DNA of 37,240 nucleotides from Methylobacterium sp. J-078 (GTDB lineage: Bacteria > Pseudomonadota > Alphaproteobacteria > Rhizobiales > Beijerinckiaceae). The stretch spans positions 1 through 37,240 of the forward strand of contig NZ_JAKSYI010000048.1 of the NCBI RefSeq assembly GCF_022829285.1, given 5' to 3'. Position numbers and translations under genes: made by a program. The notes beneath the pieces were generated by a model. That model was not told where the DNA came from. It saw only the letters and a list, made by a program, of their open reading frames with translations, and ran no database searches. Below are positions 8,359-17,588 of the stretch, piece by piece (within the stretch, counting starts at the first letter, position 1; every line of letters begins with the position of its first letter).

Positions 8359-8736
8359 TCAGGCGCGCGCGCCGACCGCCTCGGGGTTCACCGGGGTGAT
8401 CGCCACGGACTCGCCGCAGCCGCAGGCCGAGGTCTGGTTCGGGTTGTTGAACACGAACTGGGACGAGAGCTTGCTGGTCTGGAAGTCCATCTGCGTGCCC
8501 AGCAGGAACAGCAGCGCCTTCGGATCGACGAAGACGGTGACGCCGCGATCCTCGACCCGGTCCTCGCCGGGCTTCTGCGCCTCGGCGTATTCCATGGTGT
8601 AGGACATGCCGGCGCAGCCGCCGTTCTTCACGCCGACGCGCAGGCCCGCGATGGGCCGGTCCGCATCGGCGATGATCGCCTTGATGCGCGTCGCCGCCGC
8701 GTCGGTCAGCGACAGGACCTGGAACTTGGATGCCAT
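8359..8736 (-). CDS. sufA: A-type Fe-S cluster carrier SufA (HesB/IscA family)
   Basis: A 125-residue protein of the HesB/IscA family with the three conserved cysteines in the expected places: NGGCAGMSY in the middle and ACGCGES near the C terminus. It carries nascent Fe-S clusters from the SufBCD scaffold to client enzymes. A GGAGAG ribosome-binding site precedes the ATG at 8736. In rhizobial suf operons sufA directly follows sufX (sufT). Here the two are separated by 759 bp and an oppositely oriented Uma2-family gene, so sufA probably needs its own promoter. An eight-base inverted repeat (CCGGGTTC/GAACCCGG, about 8754-8794) lies upstream of the gene. Function is secure; separate regulation is inference. 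Confidence 0.93.
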   Translation of the reverse strand: MASKFQVLSLTDAAATRIKAIIADADRPIAGLRVGVKNGGCAGMSYTMEYAEAQKPGEDRVEDRGVTVFVDPKALLFLLGTQMDFQTSKLSSQFVFNNPNQTSACGCGESVAITPVNPEAVGARA

Positions 8737-8891
8737 GATGTCTCTCCGACGGCCGGGTTCAAGGCCCGGGCGGGTGAGGGTGATCGAACCCGGTTAAGAT
8801 AAGGATTGCGGAGCCCGGGGTCCATGGGCGACCGCGCAGGAAGCGACGCCCTGTGGTAGGGTGGCGCGACGGAAGCCCAGGAAGGATCGTC

Positions 8892-9488
8892 ATGGCAGAC
8901 GCCGCACGCCTCACCATGACGCCCGAGGATTTCTTCGTCTGGCAGCGCGACCAGGACGAACTCTACGAACTCGTCGACGGCTACCCAGTGCCGCGGCACC
9001 GGATGATGACCGGGGCCAGCATGCAGCACGACCGGGCGACGGTGAACATCATCATCAGCCTCGGGACGCAACTGCGCGGGACATCCTGCCGTCCGACCAC
9101 TGCCGACATCGCGCTCCGGACCAGCATCCGGGGCTTGCGCCGGCCCGACGTGATGGTCGAGTGCGCGCCCCTGGTCCAGGACACCTACGAGGCGCGAGAG
9201 CCGAAGCTCGTCGTCGAGGTGGCGTCACCTTCGACCACCACGATCGACCAGACCCGCAAGGTCGAGGAGTACAAGCGCCACCCGACCCTGGCCTACATCC
9301 TCCTCGTCGAGACGCTGAAGCCGCAGGCCTTGCTCTACCGGCGCCTCGGAGAGGGATGGGATATCGAGACCTTCGAGGGACTCGACGCCGTCATCGGCCT
9401 GCCCGCCATCGGCGCGACGCTGGCGATGGCGGACATCTATGACGGCCTGAGCTTCCCGCCGCGCCGGGATCTCGCGTCCGAGGCCTGA
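8892..9488 (+). CDS. Uma2-family (DUF820) putative endonuclease
   Basis: A 198-residue protein of the Uma2/DUF820 family, which has a PD-(D/E)XK nuclease fold and expands strongly in cyanobacteria and some alphaproteobacteria. Visible core elements are the N-terminal MTPEDFFVWQRDQDELYELV, a metal-site aspartate in RRPDVMVE, and EPKLVVEVASPSTTTIDQTR followed by KVEEYKRHPTLAYILLVE. The family has been linked to transposon-derived or restriction-like nucleases, but cellular roles are largely unproven. AGGAAGG precedes the ATG at 8892. The gene lies on the opposite strand to the suf genes on both sides, eight bases from the 3' end of sufT. It looks like an insertion into an ancestral sufT-sufA junction. 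Confidence 0.88.
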   Translation: MADAARLTMTPEDFFVWQRDQDELYELVDGYPVPRHRMMTGASMQHDRATVNIIISLGTQLRGTSCRPTTADIALRTSIRGLRRPDVMVECAPLVQDTYEAREPKLVVEVASPSTTTIDQTRKVEEYKRHPTLAYILLVETLKPQALLYRRLGEGWDIETFEGLDAVIGLPAIGATLAMADIYDGLSFPPRRDLASEA

Positions 9489-9495
9489 GCCTCCG

Positions 9496-9876
9496 CTACC
9501 ACATGTCCAGGGCGACGCGGGCCTCGTCCGACATCCGGCTCTGGTCCCACGGCGGGTCGAACACCATGGTGACGGCGCAGGACTGGACGCCCGGTACCGC
9601 GGCGACCGCCGTCTCGACCCAGCCCGGCATCTCGCCGGCCACGGGACAGCCCGGGGCCGTGAGGGTCATGTCGATGGCAACCTTGCGGTCGTCGGCGATG
9701 TCGACCTTGTAGATCAGGCCGAGCTCATAGATGTCGGCCGGGATCTCGGGATCGTAGACGCTCTTCAGGGCGACCACGATGTCGTCGGTCAGGCGGTCGA
9801 GTTCCTCGGGCGGGATCGCCGAGTCGCTCGCGATGGTGGGGGTGTTGGCCCCGCCGGTGATGGCTGCGTCGCTCAT
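9496..9876 (-). CDS. sufT: SUF system protein SufT/SufX (DUF59, MIP18 family)
   Basis: A 126-residue protein with the MIP18/DUF59 motifs YDPEIPADIYELGLIYKV and LTAPGCPVAGEMPGWVE; the cysteine of the TAPGCP motif is present. SufT-type proteins help mature particular Fe-S enzymes such as aconitase and lipoate synthase. The N-terminal 25 residues (MSDAAITGGANTPTIASDSA) are a low-complexity extension. The gene begins 10 bp after sufS and so belongs to the suf operon, matching the sufX position in the rhizobial order sufS2-B-C-D-S1-X-A. The assignment is firm; the exact client proteins are not predictable from sequence. Confidence 0.92.
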   Translation of the reverse strand: MSDAAITGGANTPTIASDSAIPPEELDRLTDDIVVALKSVYDPEIPADIYELGLIYKVDIADDRKVAIDMTLTAPGCPVAGEMPGWVETAVAAVPGVQSCAVTMVFDPPWDQSRMSDEARVALDMW

Positions 9877-9886
9877 GGTCTGGTCC

Positions 9887-11131
9887 TCAGGCGAACATCA
9901 TCTCGGCCTTGGCAAGCGCCTCGGCGAGGGCGTCGACTTCTTCCGTGGTGTTATACAGTCCGAACGAGGCGCGACAGGTGGAGGTCGCGCCGAAACGTGT
10001 GAGGAGCGGCATGGCGCAGTGCGTGCCCGCCCGGATCGCCACGCCGTAGCGGTCGATCACGGTGGCGATGTCGTGGGCGTGCGCCCCCTTCATCTCGAAG
10101 GCGATGACGCCGCCCTTGTCCTTGGCGGTGCCGATCATCCGCAGGGAATTCATGGCGCCGAGGCGGTCCTGGGCGTAGGCGAGGAGCGAGGCCTCGTGGG
10201 CGGCGATCCTGTCGCGGCCGAGCGTCATCATGAATTCCAGCGCCGCGCCGAGGCCCACCGCCTCGACGATCGCCGGCGTGCCGGCCTCGAAGCGGTGCGG
10301 CGGATCGTTGTAGGTGACCGTGTCCTGGGAGACGGTGCGGATCATCTCGCCGCCGCCCTGGTAGGGGGGCAGGCGCTCCAGCCATTCCCGCTTGCCGTAG
10401 AGGACGCCGATGCCGGTGGGGCCGTAGACCTTGTGGCCCGTGAAGACGAAGAAGTCGCAATCGAGCGCCTTCACGTCGATGGGCTGGTGCACCGCGCTCT
10501 GCGCCCCGTCGAGGAGAACCGGCACCCCGTGGGCGTGGGCGATGCGCACGATCTCGGCGGCCGGCGTCACCGTGCCGAGCACGTTGGACATGTGGGTGAT
10601 CGCCACCATCTTGGTGCGCGGCGTGAACAGCTTCTCGTATTCCTCGACGAGGAAGTTGCCCTGGTCGTCGACCGGTGCCCACTTGATCACGGCCCCGCGC
10701 CGCTCGCGCAGGAAGTGCCAGGGCACGATGTTGGAATGGTGCTCCATGATCGAGAGGATGATCTCGTCCCCCTCCCCGATCAGGCCCGCCCAGCCCATGG
10801 ACGAGGCCACGAGGTTGTAGGCCTCGGTGGCGTTGCGGGTGAAGATGATCTCGTCGGTGGAGTCGGCGTTGAGGAACTGCCGCGTGGTCTCGCGCGCGCC
10901 CTCGAACCCTTCGGTGGCGGCGTTCGCCATGAAGTGCAGCCCGCGATGGACGTTGGCGTAACCCGTCTCCATGCAGTTCACCATGGCGTCGATGACCGCG
11001 CGCGGCTTCTGCGACGAGGCCGCATTGTCGAGATAGACCAGCGGCCGGCCATAGACCTTCTCGGCGAGGATCGGGAACTGGGCCCGGATCGCCGCGACGT
11101 CGTAGGGGGTGTTCAGGACGGGTGCGTTCAT
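9887..11131 (-). CDS. sufS: Group II cysteine desulfurase SufS
   Basis: A 414-residue PLP enzyme of the SufS (CsdB-like, group II) class. It removes sulfur from cysteine, leaving alanine and an enzyme persulfide for the SufBCD scaffold. The PLP lysine is Lys234 in FTGHKVYGPTGIGVLYG. The persulfide cysteine is Cys372 in RAGTHCAMPL, and HHSNIVPW near residue 131 and the aspartate of LLDGAQ bind the cofactor. Length is typical. A 75-bp gap with a strong hairpin (11164-11190) separates it from sufD upstream, and sufT follows 10 bp downstream. No sufE gene is present; the second desulfurase at 15314-16474 is the other sulfur donor of the cluster. Confidence 0.95.
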   Translation of the reverse strand: MNAPVLNTPYDVAAIRAQFPILAEKVYGRPLVYLDNAASSQKPRAVIDAMVNCMETGYANVHRGLHFMANAATEGFEGARETTRQFLNADSTDEIIFTRNATEAYNLVASSMGWAGLIGEGDEIILSIMEHHSNIVPWHFLRERRGAVIKWAPVDDQGNFLVEEYEKLFTPRTKMVAITHMSNVLGTVTPAAEIVRIAHAHGVPVLLDGAQSAVHQPIDVKALDCDFFVFTGHKVYGPTGIGVLYGKREWLERLPPYQGGGEMIRTVSQDTVTYNDPPHRFEAGTPAIVEAVGLGAALEFMMTLGRDRIAAHEASLLAYAQDRLGAMNSLRMIGTAKDKGGVIAFEMKGAHAHDIATVIDRYGVAIRAGTHCAMPLLTRFGATSTCRASFGLYNTTEEVDALAEALAKAEMMFA

Positions 11132-11163
11132 GGCGATACCTGTTGGGTGTCCGGCGCGCGCGA

Positions 11164-11190
11164 CCCTTCCCCCCGCGCGAGGGGGAAGGG
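11164..11190. repeat. Perfect 10-bp hairpin between sufD and sufS
   Basis: Arms 11164-11173 (CCCTTCCCCC) and 11181-11190 (GGGGGAAGGG) pair perfectly around a seven-base loop. No T-run follows on either strand. In the suf transcript it would be a stable intercistronic stem, able to stabilise the upstream mRNA or attenuate transcription. It resembles the dispersed palindromes common between genes in Rhizobiales genomes. Confidence 0.7.
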
Positions 11191-11206
11191 CCCTGTCGGG
11201 ATGCGA

Positions 11207-12529
11207 TCAGCCGCGCGCCGCGAGCCACGCCTCGATGGTGCCGACCAGCGCCTCGCGGGCGCCCTCGTGGCTGACCGACTCGATGGCCGCACCCAGGAAG
11301 GCCTGGACCAGCAGGCTCTCGGCTTCCGCCTTCGGCAGCCCGCGCTGCATCAGGTAGAACAGCAGGTCGTCGTCCAGCGCGCCGCAGGTGGCCCCGTGGC
11401 CGCAGGCGACGTCGTCGGCGAAGATCTCCAGCTCGGGCTTGTTCATCATCTGGCCGTCGTCGGACAGGATGAGGCAGGCCGACATCATCTTGCCGTCGGT
11501 CTGCTGGGCCGCCTGCTGGACGATGATCTTGCCCTGGAACACGCCCGTGGCCTCACCGTCCACCACGGTCTTGAACAGTTCGCGGCTCACCCCGCCGGTG
11601 GCGGCGTGGTCGGCCAGGAAGGTGGTGTCGGCGAGCTGGCGGCCGTTGAGCATGGCCGCCCCGTTCACCACCGCGCGGCCGTCGGCCCCGGCGAAGTTCA
11701 GGTAGACCTGGTGGCGCGAGAGCACGGCGCCCACGACCACGTTGACGGTCTCGACCGCCGACGCGGCGCCGAGTTTTACGGACAGCGTCGAGAGCGCCAC
11801 GGCCTCGCGGCCCTCAGCGTTCAGGCGTGCGTGCCGGAAGGTGGCGGTGTCGGCCACCGTCACGTCGACGGCGTCGTTGGGCTGGTAGGCGATGCCGTCC
11901 GGTCCCTCGTGGCTCTCCAGCACCATGATCTCGGCGCCCTCCCCCAGGGTCACCAGCACGCGGGTGGCCGTCGAATAGGCCTCCGCGCCGGTGCCGATGA
12001 AGCGCAGGTGGAGCGGCGTCTCGACCTTGGCGCCGGCTTCGACGGCGATCAGTGCACCATCCGCCAGGAAGGCGGTGTTGAGCTGGTAGATCGCGTTCTC
12101 GGCGGCCTGGCGCACAGGCGTCAGCGTCTCGAGGAGCGGGTGGCCCTCGGTGAGGGCCCGCGTCAGCGGGGTCACGGTGACGCCGGCCGGGATGCGGCCG
12201 AGGTCGGATTCGGCCTCGATCAGGTGGCCGTTGACGAAGGTGAGGCGCACGGCCTCGATTCCCGCAAAGCCCTTGGCGCCCGCCACGGCCGCCTTGGCGT
12301 TCTCGGCCGAGGGCATCTCGGCCGGGTGGGCGGCATCGCGGAACGCCGAGCGCAGGTCGGTGTACTTGAAGGCCTCGACCCGCCGGGTCGGCAGGCCCAC
12401 CGCCTCGAAGTAGCGGAACGCCTCCTCGCGGGCGATCGAGACGCCCGTGGGGTACTTCATCTTCGTGGCTTCGAAGAGCTTGGAGAGCCCGGTCTCGGCC
12501 GCGGTGCGGAGGGGGGTGATGTCGGCCAT
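11207..12529 (-). CDS. sufD: SufBCD scaffold subunit SufD
   Basis: A 440-residue protein of the SufB/SufD beta-helix family. Recognisable stretches are EAFRYFEAVGLPTRRVEAFKY (written here without its last residues TDL), the long right-handed helix region, VACGHGATCGALDDDLLFYL and the C-terminal RGLPKAEAESLLVQAFLG, all standard for SufD. It forms a SufBC2D complex in which clusters are built at the SufB-SufD interface; the key His of the GHGATC stretch is present. I chose the ATG at 12529 rather than an upstream in-frame start, because it gives the conserved MADITPLRTAAE opening and follows the sufC stop by a single base, a spacing suited to translational coupling. Confidence 0.94.
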   Translation of the reverse strand: MADITPLRTAAETGLSKLFEATKMKYPTGVSIAREEAFRYFEAVGLPTRRVEAFKYTDLRSAFRDAAHPAEMPSAENAKAAVAGAKGFAGIEAVRLTFVNGHLIEAESDLGRIPAGVTVTPLTRALTEGHPLLETLTPVRQAAENAIYQLNTAFLADGALIAVEAGAKVETPLHLRFIGTGAEAYSTATRVLVTLGEGAEIMVLESHEGPDGIAYQPNDAVDVTVADTATFRHARLNAEGREAVALSTLSVKLGAASAVETVNVVVGAVLSRHQVYLNFAGADGRAVVNGAAMLNGRQLADTTFLADHAATGGVSRELFKTVVDGEATGVFQGKIIVQQAAQQTDGKMMSACLILSDDGQMMNKPELEIFADDVACGHGATCGALDDDLLFYLMQRGLPKAEAESLLVQAFLGAAIESVSHEGAREALVGTIEAWLAARG

Positions 12530-12530
12530 C

Positions 12531-13283
12531 TCAGGCGGCCTCGCCCGTGCGGTACTCGGCATAGCCGGAGGCTTCGAGGGCCTTGGCGAGGTCCTTGTCG
12601 CCCGACTTCACGATTTGGCCCTGCGACATGACGTGGACCACGTCCGGCACGATGTAGTCGAGCAGGCGCTGGTAGTGGGTGATGACGAGGAAGGAGCGGC
12701 CTTGCGCGCGCAGCGCGTTGACGCCCTCCGAAACGATGCGCAGGGCATCGATGTCGAGGCCAGAATCGGTCTCGTCGAGGACGCAGAACTTCGGCTCCAG
12801 GAGCGCCATCTGCAGGATCTCCATGCGCTTCTTCTCGCCGCCGGAGAACCCGACGTTGAGGGCGCGCTTGAGCATCTCCTTGTTGATCTCCAGCTTCTCG
12901 GCGGCAGCATTCACCTTGCGGATGAAGTCCGGGGTCGAGAGCTCGCCCTCGCCGCGCGCCCTGCGCTGGGCGTTGAGCGTCGCCTTGAGGAAGGTCATGG
13001 TGCCGACGCCGGGGATCTCCAGCGGGTACTGGAAGGCCAGGAACACGCCCGACGCCGCGCGCTCGTCCGGGCTCATCTCGAGGATGTTCACGCCGTCGAG
13101 CAGGATCTCGCCGTCCGTGACTTCATAATCCTCCTTGCCGGCGATGACGTAGGAGAGGGTCGACTTGCCCGAGCCGTTCGGCCCCATGATGGCGGCGACC
13201 TCGCCGTCGTTGACCGTGAGGTTGAGGCCGTTGAGGATCTGCTTGTCCTCGATGGCGACGGTGAGGTTCTTGATTTCGATCAT
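12531..13283 (-). CDS. sufC: Fe-S assembly ABC ATPase SufC
   Basis: A 250-residue soluble ABC-type ATPase. Walker A is GPNGSGKST near residue 35, the signature motif is [14 protein letters not shown], and the Walker B region reads [15 protein letters not shown], the ETDSGLD form typical of SufC. Its ATP hydrolysis drives conformational change in the SufBC2D scaffold, exposing the assembly site. It lies between a small secreted-protein gene (ending 13328, 44 bp upstream) and sufD (1 bp gap). In related suf operons sufC directly follows sufB. Length and motifs are standard and no key residue is missing. Confidence 0.96.
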   Translation of the reverse strand: MIEIKNLTVAIEDKQILNGLNLTVNDGEVAAIMGPNGSGKSTLSYVIAGKEDYEVTDGEILLDGVNILEMSPDERAASGVFLAFQYPLEIPGVGTMTFLKATLNAQRRARGEGELSTPDFIRKVNAAAEKLEINKEMLKRALNVGFSGGEKKRMEILQMALLEPKFCVLDETDSGLDIDALRIVSEGVNALRAQGRSFLVITHYQRLLDYIVPDVVHVMSQGQIVKSGDKDLAKALEASGYAEYRTGEAA

Positions 13284-13327
13284 GCGTTTAGTCCAATCTT
13301 TATTCTTACGGGGTGACGTATCCGGCG

Positions 13328-13771
13328 TTAACGCCCTTCGGATGCGCTCCCAAACTCATCGAGTTTAAAGTAACTGCAGCTGTGGATCCAAAAAGACCCC
13401 TTCCGGGCGGGATCTTCATGAAGTGCTACGGATAACAGTCTTTGTTCCGATGCTGCACTGAACAACACCGAAGCGAGACCGCAATTTCCGCCTTCGTTCG
13501 CTCCAAGGGAAACAATCTTGAGCTTGCTGGCGCCCGTTCCCTTGATCCATTTTACGACCGTTGCGTTTCCGACCGCTTCAGGGTCACGACCATCGTCCGC
13601 ACGAAGGCGAACTTCGGTGACCCGTACCGCCGCAACGACAGAGGCCGTTCCGAGCCGATAAGCTGCCCGATCCGCATCGGTTTGAAGACCCTTCGGGAAG
13701 GGGCAGTCACACGAGATCGCGTGACTGCCTGTCCATAAGAGACCCAAGCCGGCTGCGATGACAGCCCGCAT
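13328..13771 (-). CDS. Small secreted NTR/TIMP-like hypothetical protein inserted between sufB and sufC
   Basis: A 147-residue protein with a Sec signal peptide ([18 protein letters not shown]) followed by CDCPFPKG. The mature part holds paired cysteines (CDC near the new N terminus, NCG, and HSCSYF near the C terminus) and the pattern [20 protein letters not shown], reminiscent of the OB-fold NTR/TIMP-like domain. That resemblance is by eye and weak. Its codons and base composition look visibly less GC-rich than those of the flanking suf genes, which suggests later acquisition. It starts five bases after the sufB stop, so it is probably co-transcribed. A secreted protein has no obvious job in cytosolic Fe-S assembly. 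A lipoprotein is unlikely because no good lipobox is present. Confidence 0.75.
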   Translation of the reverse strand: MRAVIAAGLGLLWTGSHAISCDCPFPKGLQTDADRAAYRLGTASVVAAVRVTEVRLRADDGRDPEAVGNATVVKWIKGTGASKLKIVSLGANEGGNCGLASVLFSAASEQRLLSVALHEDPARKGSFWIHSCSYFKLDEFGSASEGR

Positions 13772-13776
13772 CGTTT

Positions 13777-15246
<1,470 letters not shown>

Positions 15247-15313
15247 TATGCGTCTCCTGACATGCCCGGCGTCAAGGGCCGGGTGTTGGTCGGATGGCTT
15301 GGGAAGGCGGCAC

Positions 15314-16474
15314 TCACGCCGCGTGCCCCTGCCGTCGATATAGGGTCTCCACCAGGCGTTCGCAGGCGGCGCGACACCGCGCTGCGTCGCTTTCGGTGCT
15401 GTTCCACCCGAGGCTCACGCGCAGGGCCCCCGCAGCCAGCGCAGGGGTGACGCCCATGGCCATGAGCACGGGCGAGCGCGCGACCTTGCCGGAGGCGCAG
15501 GCCGAGCCGGACGAGATCGCGACGCCCGAGAGGTCCAGCCGCATCAGCGCCGTCGGGGCGTCGAGCCCCGGAACGGCGAAGCTCAAGGTGTTGGGCAGGC
15601 GCGGGGCGCCGGCACCGAACACGGCGAGGTCGGGTGCGCGGGCCCGCAGGCCGGCCTCGATGCCGTCGCGCAAGGCCGCGAGGCGGTCCGCCTGCGCCGG
15701 ATCGGCGAGGTCGGCGGCGACCCCCAGCCCAACGATGCCGGGCAGGTTCTCGGTGCCGCCGCGCAGGCGCGCCTCCTGGCCGCCGCCGCGCAGGAAGCCC
15801 TCGCCCAAGCTCACACCCTCGGCGAGCACCAGGGCGCCGACGCCCTTCGGCGCGCCGAACTTGTGCCCCGACAGGCTCAGGGCGTTGAGGCCGAGGGCGG
15901 CCATGTCGAGGGGAATCTTGCCGATGGCCTGGACGGCGTCCGAATGCACCAGAGCGCGCCCGTGCGCCCGGGCCAGGGCGACGATGGCCGCGAGCGGCTG
16001 GATCACGCCGGTCTCGTTGTTGGCGGCGTGAACGGAGATCAGCACGCCCGTCCCGGCATGCCGGGCGAGCAGCGTCTCCAGGGCGCTCAGGTCGATCACG
16101 CCGGCGGCGTCCACGGGCACGACGTCGACGGCGTCGGCCGGGAAGCGGTGGCCGGCCGCGACGCAGGGGTGCTCGGTGGCGCCGATGAGCAGGCGCGTCG
16201 GCGCGGGCTGCCCCGCGCGCGCCAGGGCCCCGGACAGGACCGCGTTGGCGGCCTCGGTGCCGCCGCTGGTGAACACCACCCGGCCCGTGCCGGCCCCCAC
16301 CCGCCGGGCCACCGCCGCCCGGGCATGCTCCAGGGCGGCGCGGGCCGCCCGGCCCTCCGCGTGGATCGACGAGGGGTTGCCCGGCAGGTCGAGCGCCCGC
16401 GCCACGGCAGCCGCCACCTCCGGCCGAACCGGTGAGGTCGCGTTGTGGTCGAGGTAGGCGCGGGGCGAAATCAT
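15314..16474 (-). CDS. sufS2: Group I (NifS/IscS-like) cysteine desulfurase, SufS2 position
   Basis: A 386-residue PLP enzyme of the NifS/IscS class, distinct from the group II SufS downstream. It opens [14 protein letters not shown]. The PLP lysine is Lys205 ([16 protein letters not shown]). The active-site loop reads [21 protein letters not shown] in the C-terminal third, written here one residue at a time: Ser-Ser-Gly-Ser-Ala-Cys-Ala-Ser-Gly at its core. It is the first gene of the suf unit, 67 bp before sufB, exactly as sufS2 in the rhizobial sufS2BCDS1XA operon. Two iron-box palindromes lie about 150 bp upstream. Two desulfurases in one operon suggests divided sulfur supply, but their relative roles cannot be read from sequence. 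Confidence 0.92.
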   Translation of the reverse strand: MISPRAYLDHNATSPVRPEVAAAVARALDLPGNPSSIHAEGRAARAALEHARAAVARRVGAGTGRVVFTSGGTEAANAVLSGALARAGQPAPTRLLIGATEHPCVAAGHRFPADAVDVVPVDAAGVIDLSALETLLARHAGTGVLISVHAANNETGVIQPLAAIVALARAHGRALVHSDAVQAIGKIPLDMAALGLNALSLSGHKFGAPKGVGALVLAEGVSLGEGFLRGGGQEARLRGGTENLPGIVGLGVAADLADPAQADRLAALRDGIEAGLRARAPDLAVFGAGAPRLPNTLSFAVPGLDAPTALMRLDLSGVAISSGSACASGKVARSPVLMAMGVTPALAAGALRVSLGWNSTESDAARCRAACERLVETLYRRQGHAA

Positions 16475-16519
16475 CCGGGAAAAACCATTGGCGGCGTCAA
16501 GTGCGAAAGCGACAAATCC

Positions 16520-16547
16520 TTGCTTTTGCCCCCCACGATCATGCTAA
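16520..16547 (+). promoter_or_regulatory. Candidate promoter TTGCTT-N16-TGCTAA
   Basis: TTGCTT at 16520-16525 and TGCTAA at 16542-16547 resemble alphaproteobacterial housekeeping promoters. Transcription would run towards the hydrolase gene with a leader of about 245 nt, placing the two iron boxes downstream of the start. An independent small RNA is also possible. Confidence 0.4.
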
Positions 16548-16623
16548 GGCGCCGTCACGATACGTGTTCCGGTTGCCCGTCGTGCGGGGACGCGCCGATC
16601 CGAAGCTGGCTCGACCGGCGCAG

Positions 16624-16640
16624 TTTAGAACGATTCTAGT
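16624..16640. promoter_or_regulatory. Iron control element-like palindrome, box 1
   Basis: TTTAGAA-CGA-TTCTAGT matches 12 of 14 arm positions of the rhizobial Irr-binding ICE consensus TTTAGAA-N3-TTCTAAA, and the inner arms TAGAA/TTCTA pair perfectly. Irr is the heme/iron-responsive Fur-family regulator of Rhizobiales and controls suf genes in relatives. Confidence 0.65.
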
Positions 16641-16642
16641 TC

Positions 16643-16659
16643 GCTAGAATTATTCTAAG
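16643..16659. promoter_or_regulatory. Iron control element-like palindrome, box 2
   Basis: GCTAGAA-TTA-TTCTAAG matches 11 of 14 arm positions of the ICE consensus, again with a perfect TAGAA/TTCTA core. Its centre lies 19 bases from that of box 1, about two helical turns, so two dimers could bind on the same face of the DNA. Confidence 0.62.
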
Positions 16660-16798
16660 AGCGCTTTTAGGTTCGTGGCCCGGCGAGTCAAGGCACGCCT
16701 CGCGGCTTTGCCCAAGCCTCGGATGCGCGCCTCATCCACGACGCGGCGATCCACCGCGACGGGTCCCGGCGGTCCCGCCGCCCAGGAGTTTAGGTTTC

Positions 16799-17455
16799 AT
16801 GCCCGAAGTCATCTTCACCGGTCCGGCCGGCCGTCTCGAGGGGCGCTATCAGGCCCCCAAGAAGAAGGGCGCACCGATCGCGATCGTGCTGCATCCGCAC
16901 CCCCAGTTCGGGGGCACGATGAACAATCAGATCGTGTACAATCTCTTCTACACCTTCGCCAATCGCGGCTTCGCGGCCCTGCGCTTCAATTTCCGCGGTG
17001 TCGGCCGCAGCCAGGGCGCCTTCGACCACGGCACCGGCGAACTCTCCGACGCGGCCTCCGCCCTCGACTGGGTGCAGTCGGTGAACCCCGAGGCCCGCGC
17101 CTGCTGGATCGCCGGCGTCTCGTTCGGCTCGTGGATCGGCATGCAGCTCTTGATGCGCCGCCCCGAGATCGAGGGCTTCATCTCGATCGCCGCCATGGCC
17201 AACCGCTACGACTTCACCTTCCTGGCACCCTGCCCCTCCTCCGGCCTGTTCGTGCACGGCTCCGAGGACCGGGTGGCGCCGGCCCGCGAGGTCATGCCGG
17301 TGATCGAGAAGGTGAAGACCCAGAAGGGCGTCATCATCGAGCATCAGATGGTGGAGGGCGCCAACCACTTCTTCGACGGCAAGGTCGACGAACTCACCCA
17401 GACCGTCGACACCTACCTCGACAAGCGCCTCGGCCCGAAGCCCGAGGCGGCGTGA
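16799..17455 (+). CDS. Alpha/beta hydrolase of the YfhR/dienelactone-like small family
   Basis: A 218-residue single-domain alpha/beta hydrolase. The oxyanion region reads VLHPHPQFGGTMNNQIVYNL, the strand after it RFNFRGVGRSQG, and the nucleophile elbow GVSFGSW (a G-x-S-x-G motif with serine near residue 109). The acid is probably Asp in HGSEDRVAP and the histidine is in GANHFFDG. The complete triad suggests an active esterase or thioesterase; the substrate is unknown. This HPHP-containing family is conserved in Rhizobiales as a single gene. It is divergent from the suf operon and shares the region with the iron boxes, so iron control is possible. AGGAG lies upstream of the ATG. Confidence 0.88.
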   Translation: MPEVIFTGPAGRLEGRYQAPKKKGAPIAIVLHPHPQFGGTMNNQIVYNLFYTFANRGFAALRFNFRGVGRSQGAFDHGTGELSDAASALDWVQSVNPEARACWIAGVSFGSWIGMQLLMRRPEIEGFISIAAMANRYDFTFLAPCPSSGLFVHGSEDRVAPAREVMPVIEKVKTQKGVIIEHQMVEGANHFFDGKVDELTQTVDTYLDKRLGPKPEAA

Positions 17456-17488
17456 GCCCCTGCCCCTCGCGCGAAGCGTGAGACGATG

Positions 17489-17514
17489 CCGGCGGAGTCC
17501 TTTCGCTTCGCCGG
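17489..17514 (+). terminator. Possible terminator downstream of the hydrolase gene
   Basis: Arms 17489-17497 and 17506-17514 form a nine-pair stem (one G-U pair) with an eight-base loop, followed by the pyrimidine-rich TCCTTTCCT. The U-run is interrupted, so termination may be weak. Confidence 0.4.
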
Positions 17515-17588
17515 TCCTTTCCTGGGCCGTTGCCACGCGCGAGCGGCTGGCGCTGACCGGTATCAGGCTCGCGGGACGCCGGGCGGGC

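Larger units (their letters stand above)
16475..16798. promoter_or_regulatory. 324-bp divergent regulatory region between the suf operon and a hydrolase gene
   Basis: The region has no convincing gene. It holds a plus-strand promoter-like pair (16520-16547), two tandem palindromes with the core TAGAA-N3-TTCTA (16624-16659), and near the hydrolase end a GC-rich inverted repeat just before the AGGAG ribosome-binding site. The suf promoter must also lie here, but I cannot fix its -35 and -10 boxes. Confidence 0.65.

Noticed and set aside
8754..8794. GGTTCAA/GAACCC elements resembling a tRNA T-arm
   Set aside because: No acceptor stem, anticodon arm or CCA-compatible end can be found around them.
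9779..12631. A 950-codon open frame on the plus strand
   Set aside because: It is the antisense of sufT, sufS and sufD. Its product is rich in His, Arg, Gly and Asp as expected from GC-rich reverse frames and matches no family.
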